Assembly (NCBI GenBank): GCA_015499995.1 | Contig: JADNRV010000523.1 | Span: forward strand, 1 to 27,199 | Source of the DNA: Flammula alnicola | Taxonomy: Eukaryota > Basidiomycota > Agaricomycetes > Agaricales > Strophariaceae | DNA: 27,199 nt | Direction of reading: 5' to 3' | Shown here: positions 10,059 through 21,065 of the stretch, in pieces | How the letters are laid out: each line of letters opens with the position of its first letter | How positions within the stretch are numbered: the stretch's first letter is position 1 | Program-made: the position numbers and the translations under genes | The notes under the pieces: model-generated | What the model was told of the DNA's origin: nothing | What the model saw: the letters and a program-made list of their open reading frames with translations, nothing else | Database searches by the model: none

Positions 10059-13000
10059 TCACGACCACGGATTGGCATTAAAGCCATCCATTGTCGACTT
10101 CTTCTTTACACCAAGGGGCGGTATACTCCAGGAATCACTTTGCACCCCCGACGAACCGACGATTGACCCATCGGAGGTTCCAAATGACAACGACGGAGCC
10201 TGTGTGATATTAGATGCGAACGGGTTGAGAATGGATGGCGGAGAAGGCATGGAATATGAAGGTCGAGTTGACGAGGAAGGAATGTGGAGGGAAGACGTCG
10301 AAGCGTCCCACGTCGGGATGATATCGTCGGGTAGTGAAAGTGAGTTGGTCGTAGTACGTGCAGAGTAAGCAAACCCAGGCTCATCAAAGTTGTTAAAGGA
10401 GGGCTTGGCCAATGACGAGCTAGAGTACGAAGTCGAAAGAGGATACGAGGCATTGTTCTCATCTAATCTCGAAGACGCAGAGAACGAGCGCGAGAAGGAT
10501 AGCGTCAGATCATCGCGAGTGGAATAATCCACAGGACTAGACGAGGTCTCTTGCGGTTGCTGGAGATTTCCATGACCATCCAACGAAGATGACCTCGCGT
10601 TGACGTTTATATCTGGGACTTGTACAGGTGGGGTTGACTGCGAGCGCACTGAAGGAGAGGCCATTGGAGGGGTACCCAGTCGACCTAGGATGAAGTTGGC
10701 TGGCGTTCGTGGTGCTTGGGAAGATTTACTTGAATCATGCTCGACCTCTTGCAAGACGTTCTTGATAGCATTGAGGTCAAAGCCAGCGTGCAGTGGCAAA
10801 TTTGAAGAGGACGCCGAAGGGTCATTGGAGGGTGTGGATGGTCGTGATGGCACCGGCGTGTTTCTCCCAGATCCTGGCAGCTTTAACGGTTCTGGTCTGG
10901 GCGAAGCGGAAGGATCAGCAGACGAAGAACCCATTCGCGGAGGAAGGTCATCGTCCGCCTCAGCAGCGGTCGTAGAAACGGCTTTGCTGGCAGGCCCATC
11001 GGGTTGTTGCTGCTTCTTTACATTTGCAAATGTCGCGGTTGAGGGCGGCCTAGAAACATACTTCTGTGGGGCGGTGTTTGTCTTCTTCTGGGAAAACCAC
11101 CCAGATTTCTTCTGTGTATCTTCCTCCCTGACCACAATCCTATCTTCGGTGAAGTCAGGTTCCTATTTGACAAGAACAGAAAGATCGATCAGTACAGATG
11201 TCCAGCAGGTATCAATACGATGAATGTACCTCAGGTTCATCGAAGAAATCAGAAAAGACAGGAAAACCCAGCTGGTCTAGGATCAGAGGCATGAATGTAC
11301 GATAACTCATATGTCCAGCAATCTTGTCCGTCACATCAACATTCTCCAGCCCTGGCACACCTTCAATTGGCCGCAACCCAGCAACCGTGCCCACAGTACC
11401 ACTCGAAGCTCTAAACAAATAGTTGAGCACCCAGTCGTTCCTCGCGTAGGCGTTTACATATCTGCCAGACACGACTGAACGGGTCTCAATCCATGTCTTC
11501 TTCGAAACAGTAAGCGTTGCGCCAAGAAGGAAGACGTCCTGCACGATTCCAAATTGTTTTTGCTTTGCGAGTTCAAGAAGAGCGTAAAAGATCACACGGG
11601 CACCAAGAGAGAACCCGATGAGGGTGATGGGGCGGACACCGAGGTTGCGATTAATGAGAACATCAGCGAGGACGCGGCCTGCAGCTTTGGCTCGATCAAG
11701 GGCGTTGCTCCACGGGTTATCGATAAGATACCCGAGTTTTGTTAGAACTGAACGGAAACAAGGAGATTAGTAAGGTGTTAAGGTAATATAAGCTGACGTA
11801 CTGATAGGCCATTGCAGTGCAGACATCAAACCCGTCATGATAGTTGCTTGCAGAACTGTCATTCCAATCTGCGACAACACCTCTCCTGTTAAGATTTTCA
11901 GGGCACTACCCGTTTCCCTGATCATCTCCGGCTCCCAGAGTACACTGAATACATCTCCGACGATGGGATCCAAAACGCTAAACGGTAGCCGAACGTCGTC
12001 GTTCGTCCCATTCATGAAACTTGACCAGAAGGTTAATGAAGCTCAACACGAAATAAGCGATGTTGAACCTACCCTGGGACAGTGAGAATGCAGTTGACGC
12101 GTTTATTATTATGAAGCGGTAGGATGTCAAAGGTCCGGACTTGCTGCGTTCTGTTGATCATCCCACGAACCGCTATGCCTGACCCAGTCAAGATACCGCC
12201 TGTGGTGATCACCGCTGCACCAGCTGTACCGCCTAAGAAGGCTGAAGTTCCTGTAACTCCAACTGTTGTGAGGGCTCCAGCCAATCCCAGTCCAATGACA
12301 GGAGCAAGGAGGCCAGCTGAAAGGCCGATAACAAGACCACCACCTACAACGATATTCATACCATAAGCAGAGGCTGTATGAGAAATTGCGAAGGACTTAC
12401 CGATTGTGGCCAAACCTAGCATCATATATCTCCTCTTATTCCCGGCCTTCCGCGCGCCTTCTACGAGAGCCTGTTGCTCTAATGTTTCTATGTCTTCTTG
12501 AATCTCTAGAGCCTGAGTAACCCGACTCTCGAACTTCACCACATCCAACCACCCAAGGCCTAACTTGAACGCAACTTGCTCCAGTAGGACTCTTGATCGT
12601 GCATCATACACACTGTCAGCGATGAGGATAAGGAATAAGTCACAGAGTACAGTCCAGCGGATGTCTAAAGTGACGTTTTCGTCTGTCGATGAAAGAGAAG
12701 TGGACACTCCGGGCATGGCGGCTGTTGAGCTCTCTTGGAAGACTTTGGTGGTCCTCGGTATTTGCTTGAGATGCCTCCCCTCCGTAGTTGGTTTCGTCTC
12801 CGTTGGGCTAGATACCTCGGGTGTATGATGCATTTGAGGTGACATTGTCGCAGTAGGTGTCTTGTTGCCATCTTCTGGAAGCGGCTCGTTCACGAGTGTC
12901 TGCTCCGATATTGATTTATCATCGTCAGAGTCAATAGGATCAGGGTGGTTGTTAGCGACGTCCTCTGCTTTTCTGCGTGCTTCCTCTGGATCGTATTCCG

Positions 13001-13691
13001 GATTCGCGACGGTGTGTGTGGTCATCAAAGCCGGTACAAGATCACTCGCTATCACCCCATGCTCCGCCAAACTCTCGATCATCTTCTGCTCTGCGGATCC
13101 AAGCTATTGAGTCAGACAGTGGCAATGGAGACTGTGAGCAGCCTCACCTTGGGTTTCTAGCTCCATATGATAGTACAACCGTCCCATGATCTTCAGAGCC
13201 CAAAGCTCCATATTCGCGATCGACGCTTTGAGCTCTTTCCGGTGGACTAACTTCAGGCTCTGCACCATCTCCCGAGTAGTAAGCGCACACAGTCCGACAT
13301 ATGCGATCCTCTGTGCTTCCGTGAGCAGGTTCTTCGTCTGCTGCATCTGGCTGAGCGGGGTCATGGCCTTGTCTTCGTCGAAGAGGTATCGCGTGCGGAG
13401 ATGGACCTCGTCTACCTCATCCTCCTCATTGACTCTCAGGCGCGTATACTCGCTCTCGTTCTGATCGAGCTTCGAGCGCCATTCATTGCCCAGATCATCC
13501 ACATCTATAAGGTTGCCTGTAGCATTGGCGGCGGTCTGTGCTTTAGCGGAAGACTGGTAGTGGTATTTCTTCTGGTCCTCTTCGTCTAGCCCACTTGCAG
13601 AAGTGTCTTCTCTGATAACAGGCATATCTTGCCACCCATCGTCATCGTCATCAAAGATATCCTTCGGAGGTGGAAACGAGGACACTGGCAT
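10059..13691 (-). CDS. DUF726 / TMCO4-type alpha/beta hydrolase membrane protein
   Basis: Predicted 1114-aa protein of the DUF726 family, which includes human TMCO4 and yeast Mil1 (YFL034W); catalytic activity is unproven. Exons: 13691-13148, 13090-12401, 12343-12073, 12019-11802, 11747-11230, 11162-10059; introns 53-67 nt. The N-terminus is acidic (DIFDDDDDGWQDMP). Residues about 405-490 form a Gly-rich hydrophobic stretch (GGGLVIGLSAGLLAPVIG), likely membrane-embedded. The hydrolase part carries DDVRLPFS, VGDVFSVLWEPEM and the nucleophile elbow GFSLGAR with Ser at about 621; the His may be in AGHMSYR. After about residue 750 there is a 360-residue Ser/Pro/Thr-rich low-complexity tail ending NPWS, unusual in length and a probable phosphorylation or adaptor-binding region. 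The ATG at 13691 was chosen because the further in-frame extension begins with GTG and has no ATG. Intron 2 (57 nt) is in frame and stop-free, so retention would add 19 residues inside the hydrophobic stretch. Confidence 0.87.
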
Positions 13692-14173
13692 CGCGGGAGT
13701 TGCTTGACCTCGCACAGGTCGTGGATACTGGACCTGAGTTCGAAATTAAATTAAATTATTATTACATAAATAAGTTAAACAACGCCCTGCCGATTCTTCG
13801 GCAAAGATGCCGAGGTATTGCATACCCGAATCGAAAACGTATTCAACTAAGCGCCCGAGTTTTGAGCTACAGGTCCAAGTCAGAGATCAACAACGGCATC
13901 TTATAGATAAGACGTTGATGCTGAGTGACAAGGACAAGATGGGACGCTGTGCTATTATCTGCCGTCCGCTATAGAAGGTGCTAGTGAATTTATATTGCAC
14001 GGAGTGGAGGAGTAAGAATACTGGTAATGCTGGTAGTGATAGGTATGGAGAAAGAATTGGACATAGCGTTCTTGCCTGGACTCAAATCTGCCTCTGGAGT
14101 CTCTGTCTCCTTGGCTCCGCCCGTCTTACGCCCCTCTCACATCGGGACTTGAGCTTGAGTTCGAGATCGCTGA
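13692..14173. other. Spacer between the XanA-type gene and the DUF726 gene
   Basis: 482 bp between two minus-strand genes. It should contain the 3' UTR of the dioxygenase and the promoter of the DUF726 gene. An AT-rich run lies at about 13740-13780. A possible acceptor (CGAACTCAG, minus strand, near 13735) could serve an upstream exon, but I found no ATG-bearing exon to join to it. Confidence 0.45.
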
Positions 14174-15670
14174 TCAGGCATATGTCTTGACGTCCTCCGC
14201 AGACGGCCCGACAGGCTCATCCGACGCAGCAAGATTGCACTGGTGGAAGGCGCGCACCTGATCAGGTGCGAACGCGCCAACAACAGTATGCAGGACGCCT
14301 CGGTTGTGGAACAGAACGAAGTCATTCTCGCGCCTAAGTCGAGGAATACGATCAGCGATAGATTTTATATTAGCTATAAGAATTGGTGTACCAGTCGTGT
14401 GGGTAGACGAGCTATTGGAAGGAACAAGCAGTTGATTGGTTAGCAATAATGGGAAAAATAAAGGCGAGTAACATACAGAAGGAGCGATACCAGGTCGTTG
14501 CATTCGGTAGAGGATCCCCCGGACTTCTTTGAGGTCGGTGAGATGGGCACCATCAGGGTAAAGAGCACCCTCGCGGTCTGCGCCTTCAGGAAGAGGGTCA
14601 ACGATGAGCTCCTTCACACCGCAAGGATGGACTTGGAAGTGCAGGTCGTTGGTTACAGGATTTTTCCAGAGCTGCCAATGGGCAAAGGAAGACTCGAGTC
14701 AGCAGGCGTCAAGTCCCCGTCATAGGCAGAACATACCACTGGCAAGATCTTCAACTTGGACTCGTCCCACTCCGGAAGCTCCTCCAGAGGAACTTCGAGG
14801 CCCTCCGATTCGATACCGAGGCCAGTGGACATGGCGCGGGCAGGAGCCATCCAGACATACGGGTGGGGCGCGTACTTGACCTTCGAGCGAACCGCGAGGC
14901 TCTTCAGCTCCTTGGGTAGGATATCGAACATAACCTTGCCCGAGACGAACGCCGTTGTGCCGAGCGGCACCTCGAGCTCGTCGCCTGTGCCATCATCGTA
15001 CCTGCACACCTGCTTGTCCCCAGCGGGTACGGTGATGCCGTAGAGCGTGGTGACCCTGGGCGGGTTGAGGTCGTACAGCGCGGCGTCGATATGCCATCTG
15101 TAGAAGCGAGTGACGCCTTTGGCCGCGTCTTCTGGGGAGACGACGGTCTTGTGGAAAGTGGTGTGGCTGGGGTGCTTGAGACGCACCTCAGCGAGCCCCT
15201 CGTGGTTGTAAACCATGCCATTGCCGATGAGCTGGACCTGTGGTACGGAGGGTATGGTTTTGAGGTCAGGGTGGAGGATGGACTTCTTGGTCTCGCCGGT
15301 CTTGTTGTTGCCGTGGCCATAACTCTCGGACTGGGGGTCGAATGCCTGCAGATAGGTGATCAGGTGTGCGGCAGAGTCAAGAAATTGGACGAAATGGACC
15401 TTGGTAAGGGCGTATTGCTGAGCAGGAGTGACCTTTGCATCTCTGAACAGTAGAGCGCCATGCTAGTGACATTGATACCATCTCAGTATACAATATGTGT
15501 CCAACGCGAGAAACGTTACGACCTACCTTGTACAGCGCCTCTTTTATCTCCTCGAACTCCTGGGGGGTGAAGTCGGCAGGGTTGATGCCCTTGACCTCGC
15601 GACCAAAGTCAGCGAGCTTGGAGGCATCGGCAGAGGCGGGAAGAGGAAGAGGAACGAATTCAATGGCCAT
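14174..15670 (-). CDS. xanA: Fe(II)/2-oxoglutarate-dependent xanthine dioxygenase (XanA type)
   Basis: Predicted 396-aa TauD-family enzyme that would oxidise xanthine to uric acid using Fe(II), O2 and 2-oxoglutarate, the fungal alternative to xanthine dehydrogenase; probably cytosolic. Exons: 15670-15527, 15462-15400, 15345-14737, 14671-14477, 14411-14392 (20 nt), 14333-14174. Iron ligands: WHID with His154 and Asp156, and the distal His359 in NRGVLHTVVGAF. Active-site residues I recall for Aspergillus nidulans XanA (K122, E137, D138, Q356, N358) have equivalents at near-constant offsets: Lys126, Glu141, Asp142, Gln375, Asn377. That points to the xanthine enzyme rather than a taurine or sulfonate dioxygenase; the assignment is inference. 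Length is near the family norm. Intron 2 (54 nt) is in frame without a stop. A GATA cluster lies about 345-385 nt upstream. Confidence 0.85.
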
Positions 15671-16360
15671 TGCTAAGTAGTAGATAAGATGGAGTCGAAG
15701 GTGCAACAAGATCCGGAATGTAATCGCCCATTATTTATCGAACGCCGAACGGAGCTGGAGCGAGTCAGCCATGTGGTCCTGACAGGATAGAGGAAAATGT
15801 AGATCACGATATGCAAGTCCTCACATGCACCCCGTAAGACAAGAGCTACAGAAACAAATGTCCTGACAAATCTCTGTCTTCGAATCAGAGATAGTTTCGA
15901 GGATGATAATAGGTCGAGGAATCAAAGAGCATGAATTCAGTCGTGCATGGTTACTAGTTAAGACAAGGACTTGACAAGCCATCTTCTTACACCAAACTTC
16001 ATACATAAACAACTGATAAGCAACCCCTTATCGACTCCCTTATCTTATCTTATCGACGACCAAGTTGAATATCAATTTAAAGCTTACGTTCTATCGTTTT
16101 CAAGAATTTACACGGCCGAGTAGCAAGAATCGAGAAACATTATTTATAGACTGCCAGATCATCATCCAACACCAAAGGTCGATTGAGGTGGACAATTTTT
16201 TGCCGTTCTCTTGAAATGGATTCACAAAGTGGCATAGAGTTCATGGATATTTTTTGCGTGGATGCATGAGCATAAAGCAGTATAATGGGTGACATACAAC
16301 CTGTATGCAAGAGCGTGATAAAAGGCAAACCAGAAAGGAAAATGAAGAATCGAATTCCAT
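15671..16360. other. Promoter region of the XanA-type gene and 3' region of eL21
   Basis: 690 bp with no coding signal. The left part is the upstream region of the minus-strand dioxygenase and carries the GATA sites; the right part, from about 16140, is the likely 3' UTR of the eL21 gene. One further AGATAAG lies at 15682-15688, within 20 nt of the dioxygenase ATG. Confidence 0.55.
16015..16054. promoter_or_regulatory. Cluster of five GATA-factor sites upstream of xanA
   Basis: GATAAG occurs on the plus strand at 16015-16020. CTTATC (GATAAG on the minus strand) occurs at 16027-16032, 16039-16044, 16044-16049 and 16049-16054, the last three touching end to end. All fit the HGATAR consensus of fungal nitrogen regulators (AreA/Nit2 class). 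Nitrogen metabolite control of a purine-catabolic gene is expected from Aspergillus; its operation here is inferred. Confidence 0.6.
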
Positions 16361-17019
16361 CTAGATTGTTGTCTCGTAACGAACGGGCACGATCGTCTGG
16401 GGGGCGTTCTGGGCGGTTGAGACGGTGCGTGCTTCCCGAGGGAGGGCAGGGATGCGTCGGAGGTTGATCCGCTCTGAGGCACAAAGTTCCATCAGTTTTA
16501 TAGATCGGATTTTATGGGCAACTACTCACCGCCCTTCTCCTTTGCAACAACGTGCGCATCGTGGTTCGCCTGCACTCTGTCCAAGAACTCCTGACGGCAC
16601 TTTGAGTGACGGACGTGCTCGACACGGAGGTTCACTCGCTTCTCCATATAGCGGTTACCGACAACCTTGTACACAATGACACCGACGGCGGAGGGGGTGA
16701 CATTGTAGACAATACCGGTGCGGCTGGTAAAGTCCAGAGTCTCCCATTAGTGCCGCACATTAGCAGTTAAGATGATCGGACATACCCATGGTAGTACTTG
16801 TGGGGCATACCCTTTTGTTGAGCAGCGTTCGCCTTGATATCGACGATGTCTCCTACATGGTAGTTGATGAGAAAGGTGGACAGCTTAACGGGGCCGTGAT
16901 CTGCATAATACCAAAGGTCAGAGTTTAACACTCCTGGATCGACAAAGTCAAGGCGTACCCTTGAAGCCCCGCTTGAACATATGGCGCGTGCGCGCGCGGT
17001 AACCGAATGAATGAGGCAT
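16361..17019 (-). CDS. RPL21: 60S ribosomal protein eL21 (RPL21)
   Basis: Predicted 160-aa eL21, a structural protein of the large ribosomal subunit, with exactly the family's usual length. Exons: 17019-16959, 16900-16786, 16723-16530, 16473-16361; introns 58, 62 and 56 nt. The diagnostic start MPHSFGYRARTRHMF is followed by INYHVGDIVDIKAN, QKGMPHKYYHGRTG and VGVIVYKVVGNRYMEKR, then a Gly-Glu-Arg junction and the end PALPREARTV...VPVRYETTI. The start is the ATG giving MPHSF, 10 codons before the Met in HMF. It is divergent from uS4, sharing a 283-bp promoter, which suggests co-expression. Confidence 0.96.
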
Positions 17020-17302
17020 CTTGAGGACTATCCATACCCCACAATCAATACTGCCCGACGATGTAGACGACGGAAAGGGACTCACATCAGGCGTTGTCGT
17101 TGGCCTATCCGGTGTCGAGAGCAAGCAGAATTTGGTGTGGACCGGGAAACGCCGAGTGGCTGGCTCGGTTCTGTACAGTTGTGGCGGTGCACGAAAGCCT
17201 AATCTATTTGGCTGTCTTTGGCGCTCCCGCCCAATTGGACTCGCCAGGCGTGTTTTGCCGTCGTACTAACATCTTCAAGACTACTCCGTCGTCGTCCTCA
17301 AA
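17020..17302. promoter_or_regulatory. Shared bidirectional promoter of eL21 and uS4
   Basis: The 283 bp between the two start codons must drive both ribosomal protein genes, one subunit each way. I see no clear TATA box on either strand, as is common for ribosomal protein promoters, and no element I can name with confidence. Confidence 0.6.
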
Positions 17303-18149
17303 ATGCCCAGGTAATGTCCTCGCCATCCGTTTTATAACTAATGGTATTAATGGGTCTTACAGGGCCCCACGGAACCACAGCAAGACGTGAGTTACACTCC
17401 CTTAGATTTCTTCAAGATCCACTTTTGTGGAGGGTGAAAGCAGTTGTGCTGACAAGCCAATGCTCCCCATTGTTACTCTTGTAACTTTACAGCTACAAGG
17501 TCCCCCGTCGTCCCTTTGGATCGGCCCGTCTCGATGCCGAGCTGAAGGTATCGTACCTCCACTTCTTTTCCCAGTTCACTGACATATAACTGGAAAAAAA
17601 TAGCTCGCCGGTGAATACGGCCTGCGCAACAAGCGTGAAATCTGGCGTATCGCTCTCATCCTGTCAAAAATCCGTCGTGCTGCCCGTGAGCTGCTCAAGC
17701 TCGACGACAAAGACCCCAAGCGTCTCTTCGAGGGTAACGCCCTTATCCGCCGTCTCGTGCGCATCGGTGTGCTTGACGAGAGCCGCATGCGTCTCGATTA
17801 CGTGCTTGCCCTGAAAATCGAGGATTTCCTGGAGCGCAGGCTGCAGACTCAGGTGTTCAAGAGCGGATTGGCTAAGAGCATCCATCATGCTCGTGTTTTG
17901 ATCAGGCAAAGGCACATCCGGTGCGTAAATGGTTTTTTTTGCATGTTTCTTGATAATTTATCTATCTGCAGCGTCGGCAAGCAAATCGTCAACATCCCAT
18001 CCTTCGTCGTTCGTCTCGACTCCCAAAAGCACATTGACTTTGCCCTCACCTCTCCCTATGGAGGAGGCCGCCCTGGTCGCGTCAAGCGCAAGCGTGCCGC
18101 TGCTGCTGCCAAGAAGGAGGAGGGGGGTGATGAGGAAGAAGAGGAGTAA
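17303..18149 (+). CDS. RPS9: 40S ribosomal protein uS4 (RPS9)
   Basis: Predicted 193-aa uS4, which nucleates small-subunit assembly and helps control decoding accuracy. Exons: 17303-17310 (8 nt, holding the ATG), 17363-17386, 17493-17547, 17604-17920, 17972-18149. The protein starts [19 protein letters not shown], then [18 protein letters not shown], and contains the S4 RNA-binding domain ([20 protein letters not shown], then [20 protein letters not shown]). It ends in a Lys/Ala-rich and then acidic tail. The tiny first coding exon followed by an early intron is common for fungal ribosomal protein genes. The second intron (106 nt) is about twice the local norm. It converges with the GH47 gene, 202 bp away. 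Confidence 0.96.
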
Positions 18150-18351
18150 ACTAGTCGCCGCCAACTCGTCACTCTTATGCCTTTGTTGTATAGTATGCCA
18201 TCGACTCTATGCTATCCATGATGCATGCGCCTACTCTTGCATACTTTTTTTCTTTCAGGAAATACAAAATCTTGGAGGCAATCTCAGAAACTCATGAATG
18301 TGAGTCAAGCAAGGTATAGATGAGGTTTTAAGATACATCAGGCTATATCGA

Positions 18352-21065
18352 CTACGGGGTATTATTCGAGGGATCGAATATTGGGAATGGATGCGCCTGA
18401 AATGATCATTAACGTGAGTACCATTCTTGACGAGACACGTCTCAACGAAACACACCTCTGTGTTGAAAACGTGTCCTTAATGCATGCACAGGCATCAGTT
18501 TCAACTTGTTAATAGAAGACCGAAGACTCACGATCCAACGGTATCACATCCGAGCTATCGAACAGAAGGTAGAGATACTTCAACGTCTCACTCTACAACA
18601 CCCATACACATCAGCCAAGCCAAGTCTAAAGAACAATAGAAATGAACGCACCAAGAAGAATGTCTCCATCTTGTCTTCTTGACGCGCCGGGTTCTCGTCC
18701 ACGTTGATAATAGTGGCGTATCCACCGCTCTCGACACGACAGTGTTTCTCGATGGACTGGAATATCTGCCAGCCTTGGTCGCGGTAGCGCTGGTCGCCTG
18801 TGAGGCGGTATGCAAGGAAGAGGGACTCGACGGTCTCGGGGCGGAGCATGTATCGGGCATCGTATGGCGGGAATTCGCCGATTCTAGACGACACGAAGAG
18901 TCGATAAAGTTGGTCTATATGAAGATAGATGGAAAACTCACGCTGCGCCCTTGATGTACCAGTCCGGAGGAGCGTTGGGATATCCATCCATACCATCGCT
19001 GGGTACTCTGAAATAGATAGTTTCAGGAGATAGGCCTCTGTACAGCGGTCAACGTGGCGCGTTCACTGCTGAAATTAGATAAAAGTAGGCGCACGTAGCG
19101 GTATCGTGTGTATGCATGCAGGTCTTGACGAGTTCGACGCCCGTCTGCCAGTCCCTTTTTCCTTTCTCGGAGAGCTCCTCGGGACGCGGAGGGACAGAGA
19201 CGGGGTGCGTCAACGCGCCTGTGCGAGTCGCGCCGAGCATGAGGGAGCCACCAATGAAGCACACGAGGTGGTCTTGCTTCGGGGTCAGTCGCCACATACT
19301 TGATGAATGAGGTTTCATTAGCTTCGATTGTTCATAGCAAGGATCGAGGGACAGTTTGAGAAGGATGTGCTTACAGCTCTCCGTCTGGACCGTTCTCGGG
19401 CACTAATTCAGAGGTGTAGATCATTTTGTTGCCCATGCTGTGTTGGATTAGGTGGCTGTGGATTGCGTCCATTGCGTCCTCATACATCTGTTCAAGTAAA
19501 GAAACCAGTTAAACGAGTGCTTATGTCCCAGAAGGGCACTTACATCACGGTAGATGTCTTCCGAGTTATTCTGCTCAAGTAAGACAACAAATCAAAAGGG
19601 CGCGTCCTGAACAAAACTTACAGTCTGAAGGTATTGCTTCCTATTGGTCAACACGGTCAATACAGATATCACTGAGAATCAAAACAGAAAAAGATTTACA
19701 AGAGGTACTCGTAGAAAGAATCCCCACGAGATCCAAGGCGGATCACAGAGGTGTGATATTCGCCGTCATCGATACTGCATAGGCGTTGAAATAAGAGAGA
19801 ATGGTCTTGAGCGTGTGCATGACTAACCCCATAAATATTGAGGCCAACCCATGAGGGAGTCGAGCCTTCTTTATAACTTGCATAACCTGTTTACAATTTT
19901 TAGTCATTACCTTGACTGGTGAAGAATAACACCAGAAGTAACATACCTTCACCACCGCTTTCCAATATTCATCGTTGCCAGTTAAATAGCTTAGATAGCG
20001 GAATTCGAGTTGGAGGGTGCCAATTTCAGCTACGCTTGACAGCCCTGGGAAGTCTTCGGTGTGGTATCCTTTCTGCTGCGCCAGATTGATGACAGGAAGT
20101 GGTATGCCGGTCGCGGTATCGAACACGGGCATCATCCTATCTGCTAGCTCTGTAGCCTTCTCTAAATAGAGTTTGTCTCCTCCGGATAGATAGTATGCAG
20201 AGAGCAAGCCGCCGAGAACTCTAATCGTGGTCTGTCATGGAGTCTAGGGTAAGTAGAGCATGGCCCCAAGATTCAGACAAGACGTACCTCAAAAGTGCTG
20301 AAATTATCGTCCCGCTCAAACGTCAGCTTTTCGGCCACCCATTTCCTGGCACGAGCGTATTCGTCCTGAAGCCCCATTATTTGCATGGTGTCGAGCACGT
20401 CTACCACCATGTAGCCGATTCCTCCTGCTTTCGTAAGGTTGGAACCTCTTTTGTCCAGGGGATGATATTCGTCGTCACCCATCGCATTGCTTTCTATAAT
20501 TAGGGGCTATATTCAAACTTGGACAGCACCTTTAATAATTGTGCTTACCATAGGCATGCCACGAGTGCTGATGAAGGGTGTCAATACTGTTAGACGCTGA
20601 ATTCGTTCGCAGATTTCTGTACGCACCTTAAACGCTGCAACTATAGCATCTCGTTTTTCAATATCAGCTGATAGATATGTTATTACAGGCTGATGAGCTA
20701 CCGGAGCTGCATCATAGTGTTCTGAGAATCCAATCCATTCTTCAAGAAAGTTTGTAACGACTGTAGGGTTCTGTGAATCGACATTGAGATACTACTCCGA
20801 GTCGTATATCGTAATTGAATAAAAGCTTACCAAATAGAAATAGATAGCAACCGCAATTAGTACAGGGATCCAAACGAATGCCGTTGAGAAAGATGAAGTC
20901 GGAGCGCCAGCATTCGCGCCCTACGTCGGAATAAGAATAGGTCATGAGAGTTTGTTGCCCTGAGTCGGGATGAAATGAACAGACCTCTTTCTGCTTGGTC
21001 GGAGTACCGTTTGTCTTTTTAGGAGAATCCTTCCTCGCTTTTTTGCGTGGACGAGGGTCGCTCAT
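18352..21065 (-). CDS. MNS1: Class I alpha-1,2-mannosidase, GH47 (ER/Golgi N-glycan trimming)
   Basis: Predicted 591-aa type II membrane enzyme that removes alpha-1,2-mannose from N-glycans using Ca2+. Seventeen exons: 21065-20985, 20920-20831, 20770-20627, 20567-20549, 20493-20288, 20231-19947, 19886-19828, 19774-19700, 19640-19622, 19570-19544, 19487-19375, 19298-19095, 19037-18942, 18883-18652, 18592-18532, 18475-18456, 18396-18352. The start has a Lys/Arg-rich cytosolic tail of about 27 residues, then one membrane anchor (FVWIPVLIAVAIYFYL, about 42-57). GH47 landmarks in order: HSWHAYE, DDEYHPLD, GGIGYMVVDVLDTMQIMGL, RLGSRGDSFYEYLLKQYL, CFIGGSLMLGAT, RPE (487-489), SETLKYLYLLF and the Ca-binding TEAHP (576-580). 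Exons of 19, 19, 20 and 27 nt are needed to keep these motifs. Trimming of Man9 to Man8 is the likely role; a Golgi mannosidase is the alternative. Confidence 0.93.

Noticed and set aside
10600..11223. 207-aa plus-strand open frame
   Set aside because: It lies opposite the last exon of the DUF726 gene. Its Gly/Ser/Glu-rich composition is the mirror of that low-complexity tail.
12374..12400. 27-nt intron in the DUF726 gene (first AG after the donor)
   Set aside because: It is shorter than workable fungal introns. The AG 30 nt further gives a 57-nt intron and a better family match (IGGGLVIGLSAG).
13692..13715. Upstream start for the DUF726 protein
   Set aside because: The extension begins with GTG, and no in-frame ATG or credible upstream exon was found.
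17387..17492. Long uS4 intron as a host for a snoRNA
   Set aside because: The intron contains a CTGA but no convincing C box (RTGATGA) or terminal stem.
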